64,000 bases of DNA, taken from positions 1-64,000 of the forward strand of contig CABULH010000013.1 in assembly GCA_902492455.1 (NCBI GenBank), read 5' to 3'. Numbering within the stretch: position 1 is the first letter of the stretch; every line of letters starts with the position of its first letter. Below the pieces are notes generated by a model. The model made no database searches. It was not told where the DNA came from and saw only the letters and a program-made list of their open reading frames with translations. Source of the stretch: an uncultured Oscillospiraceae bacterium (GTDB taxonomy: Bacteria > Bacillota > Clostridia > Oscillospirales > Acutalibacteraceae). The position numbers and the translations under genes are program-made. Positions 28,539 to 36,804 of this stretch are shown here, in pieces.

Positions 28539-30332
28539 ATGTATCGTTCACATGTACTGATCTGCGGCGGCACCGGATGCACCTCCTCCAACAGCCAGAA
28601 AATTATCGAGGCCATGGAGAAGGAAATCGCCGCTCAGGGCCTGGCGGAAGAGGTCAAAGTGGTGCGCACCGGCTGCTTCGGCCTGTGCGCTCTGGGTCCC
28701 ATCATGATCGTTTATCCGGAGGGCTGCTTCTATTCCCGGGTGACGGTGGAGGACGTTCCCGAAATCGTCAGTGAGCATCTGCTCAAAGGCCGTATCGTCA
28801 CCCGTCTGCTTTACGATGAGACGGTGGATAAGGAGAACGACACTGTCAAATCCCTTAATGAGACGGATTTCTATAAAAAGCAGGTTCGGGTGGCGTTGCG
28901 CAACTGCGGCGTTATCAACCCCGAATCCATCGATGAATACATAGCTTACGACGGCTACCAGGCACTGGCAAAGTGCCTGACCGAGTACACCCCGGAGCAG
29001 GTCATCCAGGTTATCATTGATTCCGGCCTGCGGGGCCGCGGCGGCGGCGGTTTCCCCACCGGCCGCAAATGGGCTCTTACCGCCCCCAACAAAGCGCCAC
29101 AGAAATACGTGGTCTGCAACGCCGACGAAGGCGACCCCGGCGCGTTTATGGATCGTTCGGTGCTGGAGGGAGATCCCCACTGCATCATTGAGGCCATGGC
29201 CATCGCGGGCTATGCCATCGGCGCCACCAAAGGCTTTGTTTATGTGCGGGCGGAATACCCCATCGCCGTGCGCCGGCTGCAGATCGCCATCGATCAGGCC
29301 CGGGCGGAGGGCCTGCTGGGCAAGGATATCTTCGGCTCCGGCTTTGATTTCGATATGGAAATCCGGCTGGGCGCCGGTGCCTTCGTCTGCGGTGAGGAAA
29401 CCGCGCTGATGACCTCCATCGAGGGCAACCGGGGCGAGCCCCGTCCCCGTCCTCCCTATCCGGCGGTGAAGGGCCTGTTTGCCAGCCCCACCGTGGAAAA
29501 CAACGTGGAAACCTTTGCCAACGTGCCTCAGATCATTCTCAAGGGCGCGGAATGGTTCGCTTCCATGGGCACTGAGAAATCCAAAGGCACCAAGGTGTTC
29601 GCTCTGGGCGGTAAAATCAAGCACACCGGCCTGGTGGAAATCCCCATGGGCACCACCCTGCGGGAGATTGTGGAGGAGATCGGCGGCGGTATTCCAAACG
29701 GCAAGAAGTTCAAAGCGGCCCAGACGGGCGGCCCCTCCGGCGGCTGTATCCCGGCCAGCCTCATCGATACGGCTATCGACTATGACAACCTGATCGCCAT
29801 GGGCTGTATGATGGGCTCCGGCGGCCTGATCGTCATGGACGAGGACACCTGTATGGTGGATATCGCCAAGTTCTTCCTGGAGTTTACCGTAGATGAATCC
29901 TGCGGCAAGTGCACCCCCTGCCGGGTGGGCACCAAGCGCCTGCTGGAGAAGCTGGAGAAGATCACCAGCGGCAACGGGACCCTGGAGGATATCGACGATC
30001 TGGAAGCCCTGTGCTATTATATCAAGGAAAATTCTTTGTGCGGTTTGGGTCAGACGGCCCCCAACCCGGTGCTTTCCACCCTCAAGTTCTTCCGGGACGA
30101 ATATGTGGCCCATGTGGTGGACAAAAAGTGCCCCGCCGGCGTCTGCAAATCCCTGCTGCATTACGAAATCGTCGCGGACAAGTGCAAAGGCTGCACCGCC
30201 TGCGCCCGGGTTTGCCCGGTCGGCGCGATTTCCGGCGTTGTCAAGCAGCCCCATTCCATTGATGTCAGCGCCTGTATCAAGTGCGGCGCCTGCATGGAAA
30301 AATGCCGCTTTGGCGCAATCGTCAAACGATAA
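28539..30332 (+). CDS. hydB: NuoF-like NADH-binding subunit of [FeFe]-hydrogenase
   Basis: A 597-residue flavoprotein (HydB/HndC type) that binds FMN and NAD(P)H. In order: an N-terminal [2Fe-2S] thioredoxin-like domain (GGTGCTSSNSQK, TGCFGLCALGP), the NADH site GRGGGGFPTGRKW (residues 165-177), the FMN site CNADEGDPGAFMDR, the SLBB domain, a [4Fe-4S] motif ESCGKCTPCRVGTKR, and two C-terminal ferredoxin [4Fe-4S] motifs (CKGCTACARVCP and CIKCGACMEKC). This layout is that of bifurcating and NADH-dependent hydrogenases. Strong GAGGAGG site. Confidence 0.96.
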   Translation: MYRSHVLICGGTGCTSSNSQKIIEAMEKEIAAQGLAEEVKVVRTGCFGLCALGPIMIVYPEGCFYSRVTVEDVPEIVSEHLLKGRIVTRLLYDETVDKENDTVKSLNETDFYKKQVRVALRNCGVINPESIDEYIAYDGYQALAKCLTEYTPEQVIQVIIDSGLRGRGGGGFPTGRKWALTAPNKAPQKYVVCNADEGDPGAFMDRSVLEGDPHCIIEAMAIAGYAIGATKGFVYVRAEYPIAVRRLQIAIDQARAEGLLGKDIFGSGFDFDMEIRLGAGAFVCGEETALMTSIEGNRGEPRPRPPYPAVKGLFASPTVENNVETFANVPQIILKGAEWFASMGTEKSKGTKVFALGGKIKHTGLVEIPMGTTLREIVEEIGGGIPNGKKFKAAQTGGPSGGCIPASLIDTAIDYDNLIAMGCMMGSGGLIVMDEDTCMVDIAKFFLEFTVDESCGKCTPCRVGTKRLLEKLEKITSGNGTLEDIDDLEALCYYIKENSLCGLGQTAPNPVLSTLKFFRDEYVAHVVDKKCPAGVCKSLLHYEIVADKCKGCTACARVCPVGAISGVVKQPHSIDVSACIKCGACMEKCRFGAIVKR

Positions 30333-30351
30333 GGAAGGATGGTGCTGTTAA

Positions 30352-32094
30352 ATGGAAATGGTTAACGTAAAGATCAACGGGATCGCCGTCAGCGTGCCGA
30401 AAGGCTCCACCATTCTGGAAGCCGCCCGCTATGCCGGTGTGGAGATCCCTACCCTCTGTTATCTCAAGGATATTAACGAAATCGGCGCCTGCCGCATCTG
30501 CGTGGTGGAGGCAACCGGCGCCCGGGGCCTTGTGACCGCCTGCGTTTATCCCGTGGCGGAAGGAATGGAAATCCAGACCAACACCGCCAAGGTACAGAAA
30601 GCCCGCCGCACCACCCTGGAGCTGCTCCTCTCCACTCATGAAAAGAAGTGCCTCTCCTGCGTCCGTTCCGGCGACTGCGAACTGCAGAGACTCTGCCGGG
30701 ATTACGGCGTGGAGGATTCCGGCCGCTACGACGGCTTCCGGCCTCATTATGAGCCGGATACCTCCGCCGCTCATTTGGTGCGGGACAACAACAAATGTGT
30801 TCTCTGCCGCCGCTGCGTGGCCGCCTGCCGTCAGCAATATGTGTCGGTCATCGGCCCCAACGACCGCGGCGTGGATACCCATATAGCCTGCGCGTTCGAA
30901 AAGCCCCTCAACGACGTGCCCTGCGTCTCCTGCGGCCAGTGCATCGTTGTCTGTCCCACCGGCGCCCTGACGGAGAAGGACGACACCGATAAGATCTGGG
31001 AGGCGCTGGCGGATAAGAGCAAGCATGTGATTGTCAGCACCGCTCCCTCTATCCGCGCTACCCTGGGCGAATGCTTCGGTATGCCCATCGGCACCAATGT
31101 AGAAGGCAAGATGGTGGCTGCTCTGCGCCGCCTGGGCTTTGAAAAGGTGTTCGACACCAACTTCGGCGCCGACCTTACCATTGTGGAGGAAGCCAATGAA
31201 TTTGTGGATCGGGTGAAGAACGGCGGCGTGCTGCCCATGATCACTTCCTGCTCCCCCGGCTGGGTCAAGTTTGCCGAGTATTACTACCCGGATCAGCTGG
31301 ATCATCTCTCTTCCTGCAAATCTCCCCAACAGATGACCGGCGCGGTGATCAAAACCTACTATGCCGAGAAAATGGGCATCGATCCCAAGGATATTGTCAA
31401 TGTTTCCGTCATGCCCTGTACAGCCAAGAAGTTTGAAATTGGCCGTGACGACGAGGATGCCGCTGGCGTGGCGGATATCGACATCGCCATCACCACCCGG
31501 GAGCTGGGCCGGATGATCCAGCGGGCGGGTATCAAGTTCACCGACCTGCCGGACGAGGAATTTGACGCGCCCCTGGGCGAAGACACCGGCGCGGCCGTGA
31601 TCTTCGGCGCCACCGGCGGTGTGATGGAGGCGGCGCTTCGCACCGCCAACGACTGGCTCACCGGTCAGGATAACGAAGCGGTGGAATTCACCGATGTCCG
31701 CGGCACCGCGGCCATCAAGGAGGCCACCTACAACATCGCTGGTTTGGAAGTCAAGGTGGCCGTCGTCAGCGGCATTGCCGGCGCCAACTATGTGATGAAC
31801 GCCATCCAGAACGGCACCGCTCCCTGGCATTTTGTGGAGATCATGTGCTGCCCCGGCGGCTGTGTCAACGGCGGCGGCCAGCCCACCCAGCCCGCCAGTG
31901 TGCGCAATACGGTGGATCTGAAGTCCCTGCGCGCCAAAGCCCTGTACGATCAGGACGCCGGTATGCCCCTGCGGAAATCCCATGAATCTCCGGTGATCAA
32001 GAAGCTGTATGAAGAATACTTCGACGGCTTCGGCGGTCACAAGGCTCACCACATCCTGCATACCAGCTATGTGGGCCGCAAAAAGTTTAAATAA
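30352..32094 (+). CDS. hydA: [FeFe]-hydrogenase catalytic subunit (HydA/HndD type)
   Basis: The H-cluster subunit, 580 residues, producing or consuming H2. N-terminal NuoG-like [2Fe-2S] domain, then a His/Cys [4Fe-4S] (HEKKCLSCVRSGDCELQ), two ferredoxin clusters (CVLCRRCVAACRQ, CVSCGQCIVVCP), and the H-domain: L1 TSCSPGW (298-304), L2 MPCTAKKFE (Cys356) and L3 EIMCCPGGCVNGG (496-508; Cys500 and Cys504). L1 has Ser at 301 where model enzymes have Cys. A C-terminal segment with the small-subunit motif (YEEYFDGFGGHKAHHILHT) completes it. Last gene of the operon. Confidence 0.97.
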   Translation: MEMVNVKINGIAVSVPKGSTILEAARYAGVEIPTLCYLKDINEIGACRICVVEATGARGLVTACVYPVAEGMEIQTNTAKVQKARRTTLELLLSTHEKKCLSCVRSGDCELQRLCRDYGVEDSGRYDGFRPHYEPDTSAAHLVRDNNKCVLCRRCVAACRQQYVSVIGPNDRGVDTHIACAFEKPLNDVPCVSCGQCIVVCPTGALTEKDDTDKIWEALADKSKHVIVSTAPSIRATLGECFGMPIGTNVEGKMVAALRRLGFEKVFDTNFGADLTIVEEANEFVDRVKNGGVLPMITSCSPGWVKFAEYYYPDQLDHLSSCKSPQQMTGAVIKTYYAEKMGIDPKDIVNVSVMPCTAKKFEIGRDDEDAAGVADIDIAITTRELGRMIQRAGIKFTDLPDEEFDAPLGEDTGAAVIFGATGGVMEAALRTANDWLTGQDNEAVEFTDVRGTAAIKEATYNIAGLEVKVAVVSGIAGANYVMNAIQNGTAPWHFVEIMCCPGGCVNGGGQPTQPASVRNTVDLKSLRAKALYDQDAGMPLRKSHESPVIKKLYEEYFDGFGGHKAHHILHTSYVGRKKFK

Positions 32095-32120
32095 ACGCCT
32101 GCACACAAGCTTGCAGTAAA

Positions 32121-32162
32121 AACCCGGCGGTCATCGTTTTGTGACGATGACCGCCGGGTTTT
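32121..32162. terminator. Terminator of the hydrogenase operon
   Basis: A 14-bp stem CCCGGCGGTCATCG/CGATGACCGCCGGG with an 8-nt loop, followed by TTTT and preceded by AAAAA on the left foot, so it works both ways for the convergent genes. Confidence 0.92.
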
Positions 32163-32179
32163 GTTTTGCCTTTTCAGCT

Positions 32180-32578
32180 TCAGCTGTCGGCAGATTCCTC
32201 CGTCCGGGACTGCCGCTGTAAGACTGTTCCATTCTCCATCCAAGCCCGTTGGGAGGACTCTTCCTTCTGAAAAATGAAATTTTCCCCATTCCGGGTGAAA
32301 AAATACCGCTCCTTCTCCATTCCTTCTGTTTCAGCATCCAATACCAGGGTATCTCCCGTCAACCGATAGGTGCCGTGAGCGATGTAACTGCTGAGAGCGT
32401 TGGAATAAAAGGAAAAGGTTCCGTCTTCCATCAATTTCAGGGAAGCGCCCTGCCCGCCGGTGTAGGTGTCGGAAAGCACAGCCTTCTTGTCACCGCAGCC
32501 GGGCAGGGCCAAAACAAGCAGCAAAAGGAAAAGCAAAAGGAAAAGCGGGATTCCGACAGGAACGGTTTTCCTTTTCAT
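32180..32578 (-). CDS. Small putative lipoprotein
   Basis: A 132-residue exported protein with a leucine-rich signal peptide and lipobox LALPGC (Cys28). The mature part reads like a compact beta-sheet module (SLKLMEDGTFSFYSN, GTYRLTGDTLVLD, RYFFTRNGENFIFQKE), the pattern of clostridial proteins that report a formatted property of a bound ligand, but I do not recognise a named family. Starts at an ATG with AGGAGAAGCGAAG in front. It is downstream of another lipoprotein gene on the same strand. Confidence 0.7.
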   Translation of the reverse strand: MKRKTVPVGIPLFLLLFLLLLVLALPGCGDKKAVLSDTYTGGQGASLKLMEDGTFSFYSNALSSYIAHGTYRLTGDTLVLDAETEGMEKERYFFTRNGENFIFQKEESSQRAWMENGTVLQRQSRTEESADS

Positions 32579-32594
32579 CTTCGCTTCTCCTCTC

Positions 32595-33152
32595 TCAGTT
32601 CACCTGGAGCGAACACATCACCGACTGAATATCCTTCTTGTTAGCATTCGCCCGATTGGCAAGGGTCCAGCCGAGAATCTCCACAAAACTGTCGTCTGTT
32701 TCCAGGCAGGAAATCCAATAGGTAACCTTCAGATTATCCACGGTACCGTCCACCCTGGCGATGGACGCGCTCCGACCGGCGATCTGCACAGTGGATTCTT
32801 CGGAGACCGTCCCGCCGGTAACGCCGCCCGCAATCTCCTGCACCAATATGTCCGTCACGTCCTCCAGCGTCATATCGCCTTCCAGTTCCTCTTTGGTGTA
32901 AGGAATAACCGCCACATATTTCTCTTTGGCGGGCACGGCGGCTTCCAGCACGGCATAGTCATTGAGTTCCCCTGCCGCGTCTCTCCAACCGGCAGTCATG
33001 GTAATGGAGTATTCGCCGTCCTGACTCTCCAGCGTTTTATCTCCCATCACTTCCGCCAGCTTCACCACATAACAGCCGCTGAAGGACACCATCATCAGGC
33101 AGGCAACCGCCAAAAGCGCCGCCCACATTTTTATCCGCAACTTCCTCTTCAT
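32595..33152 (-). CDS. Putative lipoprotein of unknown function
   Basis: A 185-residue exported protein. Signal peptide MKRKLRIKMWAALLAVACLM is followed by the lipobox SFSGC (Cys27). The rest has alternating strands and ends SVMCSLQVN; I do not recognise the family. Start at 33152 (MKRK) with GGGGAGCAGGTG upstream; the longer frame from 33176 adds eight residues overlapping the preceding gene. It lies between the DUF4190 gene and the small lipoprotein gene, all on the minus strand, a probable operon. Confidence 0.7.
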   Translation of the reverse strand: MKRKLRIKMWAALLAVACLMMVSFSGCYVVKLAEVMGDKTLESQDGEYSITMTAGWRDAAGELNDYAVLEAAVPAKEKYVAVIPYTKEELEGDMTLEDVTDILVQEIAGGVTGGTVSEESTVQIAGRSASIARVDGTVDNLKVTYWISCLETDDSFVEILGWTLANRANANKKDIQSVMCSLQVN

Positions 33153-33172
33153 AATCAACACCTGCTCCCCTC

Positions 33173-33940
33173 TCAAAGCGCACCGATGATATTCAAATAA
33201 ATGCCCGCCATCCAGTTGACAAGGGAGGCGGTAAGAAAAACGATACTCAATGCTAGCCCTGCCGTCGCCATCCCTTTGGCGGTGGATTTCCGGCCCATAT
33301 TGCCGGTGACAATGCCGGCGATACCACAGGCCACTCCCGCCAGCGGCACAAAACAGCCAGCGATACTCACCAGGCCGCAGATCAAAGACGCAACAGCCTT
33401 GCCGGAAGGATTATGTACCGCCAAGGGAATCGGCTGCACAGGCGGCACCGTATAGGGGGGCATACCCGCAGGAATCCCCTCCGCACCGGGATAAGCGGGC
33501 AGCGGCGCGGATACACCATCCACCGTCGATACCATCTGCGGCGCCGCAGACGGATCCGGCGGCACAGGCACAGCCACCGGCATGGGAGCAGGAGCCTCTA
33601 TCGGCTGATACAGCAGCCGCGCCAAAGCATCCACCCGGTCCTTCAGCAGCTTTTTAATGGCGAAGCCATAGGCGCCGTTTAAGCCCATTTCTCCCACATA
33701 CACTCCCGGCAGGATCGCCTGCTTGATCCAGGCCTCCAGATGCACATTGCCCTGATAGGTGCTGAACTTGATGAACTGCGGAGCAGTGAGCATCCCGGTC
33801 CCCTTTTTCCAAACCTGTTCTCCTTTATAAATCTTCTGCTTAAAACCTTCCTTGTTCAGATAGTCCTCCGCAATAAACCGCACCATGTCGTCCGGTTTTC
33901 CAGTGGGCATCTCCGCCACAAATCTTGCCACCTGTTCCAT
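33173..33940 (-). CDS. DUF4190-type membrane protein
   Basis: A 255-residue protein. The N-terminal 115 residues (RFVAEMPTGKPDDMVRFIAE, GEQVWKKGTGMLTAPQFIK, LPGVYVGEMGLNGAYG) are a soluble domain common in clostridial proteins of unknown role. A proline-rich linker (about 120-180) follows, then two transmembrane helices with the DUF4190 pattern: GKAVASLICGLVSIAGC, GIVTGNMGRKSTAKG and MATAGLALSIVFLTASLV. The start is uncertain: ATG 33940 has AGGAGG directly against it; the GTG at 34000 has no site. Minus-strand operon head. Confidence 0.75.
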   Translation of the reverse strand: MEQVARFVAEMPTGKPDDMVRFIAEDYLNKEGFKQKIYKGEQVWKKGTGMLTAPQFIKFSTYQGNVHLEAWIKQAILPGVYVGEMGLNGAYGFAIKKLLKDRVDALARLLYQPIEAPAPMPVAVPVPPDPSAAPQMVSTVDGVSAPLPAYPGAEGIPAGMPPYTVPPVQPIPLAVHNPSGKAVASLICGLVSIAGCFVPLAGVACGIAGIVTGNMGRKSTAKGMATAGLALSIVFLTASLVNWMAGIYLNIIGAL

Positions 33941-34074
33941 CCTCCTATTCGGACGGCCGTCCGCCGCTCCTCCGCCAGCCGCAAGATGGAGCGAAAGCAC
34001 GCCGTCTTATTCTCAAAAACAGTATAGCATATCGCTCCTGACAGGCGCAACAAAAAATGCCGCAAAGAATGCGA

Positions 34075-34107
34075 AAGGTCTCAGCCGCAGGCAGCGGCTG
34101 AGACCTT
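34075..34107 (-). terminator. Hairpin between DUF2500-like and DUF4190 genes
   Basis: A 14-bp perfect stem (AAGGTCTCAGCCGC/GCGGCTGAGACCTT) with a 5-nt loop. On the minus strand it is followed only by a short TT, so termination efficiency is doubtful. Confidence 0.5.
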
Positions 34108-34141
34108 CTATGACTTTATATATGTGAACCAAGCTTCCTGC

Positions 34142-34441
34142 CTATTTCCGAAATTTGGTCAGATGCACGCCGCGGCAGGTAACCACCCCTTCATCCCCCA
34201 CCTGAAGCCGGCTGTACAATCGGCTGGGGCAGCGGAGATGCCGGCTTCCCTCCTGAGTTTGGAATTCCAGGATATAGGCATCCTCTCCGTTCTCAGGGCT
34301 TTCCATCCGCTTATCCACCAGACGGGCCGACAGACGGGTCCCTCGAACAGCGCGGATCAAGCGAAACAGCACGCCGAATATGAGCAGCAAAAGCACTCCG
34401 CTTATCAGGCAGATGAAAATCCACATTGTCATTTGTTCCAT
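34142..34441 (-). CDS. DUF2500-like membrane protein
   Basis: A 99-residue protein with an N-terminal transmembrane helix (residues about 5-28, WIFICLISGVLLLLIFGVLF) and a soluble beta-rich domain: RLSARLVDKRM, AYILEFQTQEGSRHLRC, VGDEGVVTCRGVHLTKF. The pattern fits the DUF2500 family (E. coli YhhM-like), whose function is unknown. ATG follows GGAAAGGAAG. It is monocistronic as far as I can see. Confidence 0.7.
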   Translation of the reverse strand: MEQMTMWIFICLISGVLLLLIFGVLFRLIRAVRGTRLSARLVDKRMESPENGEDAYILEFQTQEGSRHLRCPSRLYSRLQVGDEGVVTCRGVHLTKFRK

Positions 34442-34539
34442 TGTCGTTCCGCTTCCTTTCCCCTGGTTTCACTATAGTAGTGTCAAAAAAAGAGGAAAAC
34501 GACAATGCTTGTATGTAATTATTTGATTTTTGTTATTTT

Positions 34540-35418
34540 TCACAAATTCAATTTGCTAGAATCGTGCATCCATGTAACATACAACTTACGGTACTGATAA
34601 GGCGTCATCCCCACCAGCTGTTTGAAGCTGTGGATAAAGCCGGTGCTGTCGGAGAACCCCACCTGCCTGGCGACGGATTCCACCGTCTCCTCGCTGCCGC
34701 AAAGCAGCTTTTTGGATTGATTGATCCGCAAATTGGTCAGATATTGATAGGGTGACTGCCCGGTCTGCTCCCGAAATCTTCGAATAAAGTAGTAACGGCT
34801 CAAATGAACCTGGTCCGCCAGCCCAGCGACGGTCAGCGGCTCCCTGAAATGCCTCCGTATCAGGCGAATCGCCTCTTCCACCGGGGGCGAACAGGGTGGC
34901 CGAGCCTCCCGGCGACTGTCGTCAATCATCGCGTCCAGCATCTCGGTGATAATCCGGCAGATGTGTACATCCCGAATATCTTCCTCACCCTCCGCCAGAA
35001 TGTTGATAGTCGCCAGATTTTCCAGCCATTTGTCCCGGTCGGTGATCCGCACCGCCTTTTCCCCGTTGTCAAAGAGATAGGACAGATAGGCGGCGGCACC
35101 AATTCCGGAAAAATGAATCCAGGACATCTCCCATGTTCCATCCTTGCTGCCGTAGCGATGCCATGTGTTCCCGTCCACCAGCGCCGCATAACCCGCCGGC
35201 ACAGCAAAACGATGCTGAGGCGTCCGTATTTCCCCACAGCCGTCGATGGTAAAAAGCAATAAATAGGTATTCAGCCCCTCCCGTTCCGTGAAATAACGGC
35301 TGCCGTACACAAAATGCCCCGTGCATTCCAGAAAAAGCGGCAATCGCTTGGCCTGCAGAGACGGGGTATAGGTGCAGGAATGAATAAACCGCTCTATGAT
35401 CACATCACTTTTCAGCAT
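34540..35418 (-). CDS. AraC-family transcriptional regulator
   Basis: A 292-residue regulator with an N-terminal cupin-type sensor domain (HRFAVPAGYAALVDGNTWHRYG) and a C-terminal double helix-turn-helix (about residues 185-285): EPLTVAGLADQVHLSRYYF, RRFREQTGQSPYQYL, ARQVGFSDSTGFIHSFKQLVG and MTPYQYRK. This layout is that of carbohydrate-responsive AraC regulators. It is divergent from the URO-D gene at 35527, its likely target. GGAGGGAG lies before ATG. Confidence 0.92.
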   Translation of the reverse strand: MLKSDVIIERFIHSCTYTPSLQAKRLPLFLECTGHFVYGSRYFTEREGLNTYLLLFTIDGCGEIRTPQHRFAVPAGYAALVDGNTWHRYGSKDGTWEMSWIHFSGIGAAAYLSYLFDNGEKAVRITDRDKWLENLATINILAEGEEDIRDVHICRIITEMLDAMIDDSRREARPPCSPPVEEAIRLIRRHFREPLTVAGLADQVHLSRYYFIRRFREQTGQSPYQYLTNLRINQSKKLLCGSEETVESVARQVGFSDSTGFIHSFKQLVGMTPYQYRKLYVTWMHDSSKLNL

Positions 35419-35467
35419 GCCGCTCCCTCCAGAGCAATAATTCAGGATTTATGAGCAATTAATCGAC

Positions 35468-35496
35468 TTGCCCTCCGCTCCTGTGCGCGGTATGAT
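35468..35496 (+). promoter_or_regulatory. Promoter of the URO-D-like gene
   Basis: TTGCCC and TATGAT with a 17-bp spacer, in the 108-bp divergent region next to the AraC gene. Confidence 0.6.
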
Positions 35497-35526
35497 AAAG
35501 GCAATAACCGAAAGGGGGATTCCTGG

Positions 35527-36645
35527 ATGAATCTGCGGGAAAATGTCCGCGCCATTCTTCACTATGAATCGTTCGACCACATGCCGGTGGTGCACTTTGG
35601 CTACTGGCCGGAAACGCTGGAAAAGTGGTGCCGGGAAGGCCACTTGACGGCGGAGGAGATCGAAAATTACTGGGACGGCAGCCCTTCGGACATCCGGCTG
35701 GCCGAAAAGATGGGCTTCGACTGCGGCTGGCAGCCCACCGCCTGGGTGGATTCGGCGCTGGTTCCTGCCTTTGAAGCCAAGGTTGTGGAACGCCGCCCCG
35801 ACGGTACCCGGATTGTCTTCAATCCCGACGGCGTGCTGATGATGGAAAAGGAAGGCATCGTCTCCATCCCGGTGGAGGTGGGCCATACCTTAGTGGATCG
35901 GGAAAGCTGGGAAAAGGAATATCTGCCCCGGATGCAGTGGACCGACGACCGGGTGAGCACCGCTTTTTTGGAGAAACTGGCGGCGGAGGACGCCGGGCGC
36001 ACCATTCCCCAAGGGCTGCATGTGGGCAGTATGCTCGGCACCATCCGCAATTGGATCGGCGTGGAGGGGCTGAGTTATCTCTACGCTGATGATCCGGATT
36101 TGTATGAGGAAATCATCAACACCATGGGGGAGATGATCTATCGGTGCACCGCCCGGGCTTTGGAGATTTACGACGGCTTTGATTATCTTCACTACTGGGA
36201 GGATATCTGCTTTAAAAACGGGCCGCTGGTGATCCCCGATGTTTTCCGGGAACTGGCCGGCCCCCATTACCGCCGCATCTCTCAGCTGGCGGCGGATCAC
36301 GGGATCGACATTATTTCGCTGGACTGCGACGGAAAAATCGACACCCTGGTGCCTGTATGGGTGGAAAACGGCGTCAACACCATGTTTCCCATCGAAGTGG
36401 GCACCTGGGACGCCAGTATCGCCCCCTGGCGGGAGAAATACGGCCGGACTGTCCGCGGCGTGGGCGGCATGAACAAAACCGTCTTTGCCCAGGATTACGC
36501 CGCCGTGGACCGGGAAATTGAACGGCTGAAACCGCTGATGGCTCTGGGCGGTTATATCCCCTGCCCCGATCATCGGATTCCCCCCGATGCGATTTTTGAG
36601 AACGTCCAGTATTACTGCGATAAACTGCAGTCTCTGCGGCTTTAA
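35527..36645 (+). CDS. Uroporphyrinogen decarboxylase-family protein
   Basis: A 372-residue URO-D-superfamily protein. The fold is seen in MNLRENVRAILHYESFDHMP, the GLHVGSMLGTIRNWIGVEGL region, HYWEDICFKNGPLVIPDVF and LPLEVGTWD-like FPIEVGTWDAS, ending with GYIPCPDHRIPPDA. The absent haem genes and the lone context next to an AraC gene make haem synthesis unlikely; related proteins are cobalamin-dependent methyltransferases or act on unknown small molecules. Substrate cannot be told. GAAAGGGGGA before ATG. Confidence 0.85.
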   Translation: MNLRENVRAILHYESFDHMPVVHFGYWPETLEKWCREGHLTAEEIENYWDGSPSDIRLAEKMGFDCGWQPTAWVDSALVPAFEAKVVERRPDGTRIVFNPDGVLMMEKEGIVSIPVEVGHTLVDRESWEKEYLPRMQWTDDRVSTAFLEKLAAEDAGRTIPQGLHVGSMLGTIRNWIGVEGLSYLYADDPDLYEEIINTMGEMIYRCTARALEIYDGFDYLHYWEDICFKNGPLVIPDVFRELAGPHYRRISQLAADHGIDIISLDCDGKIDTLVPVWVENGVNTMFPIEVGTWDASIAPWREKYGRTVRGVGGMNKTVFAQDYAAVDREIERLKPLMALGGYIPCPDHRIPPDAIFENVQYYCDKLQSLRL

Positions 36646-36659
36646 TCCTACCGCATTTC

Positions 36660-36700
36660 ACCGGAATGGGCAAGTATTTTTGCTCATTCCGGTAATTTTA
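36660..36700 (+). terminator. Terminator after URO-D-like gene
   Basis: ACCGGAATGgGCAA pairs with TTGCtCATTCCGGT around a six-base loop; TTTT follows a few bases later. Confidence 0.7.
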
Positions 36701-36742
36701 TGGGCAATTCGGACTGTTCGACCCTTTCCGTCCCCTTTTTTC

Positions 36743-36772
36743 TTGCATTAATAGCGGGGAATGGTGTATGAT
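36743..36772 (+). promoter_or_regulatory. Promoter of the phosphohexomutase gene
   Basis: TTGCAT and TATGAT with an 18-bp spacer, 32 nt before the start codon. Confidence 0.55.
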
Positions 36773-36804
36773 ATAGGCAAACACTGGAAAGGATGGCGCT
36801 CCTT

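Noticed and set aside
28548..32106. Very long minus-strand frames (568 and 594 codons) opposite the hydrogenase genes
   Set aside because: The plus-strand proteins have complete cofactor motifs. The minus frames show no domain and arise from codon bias.
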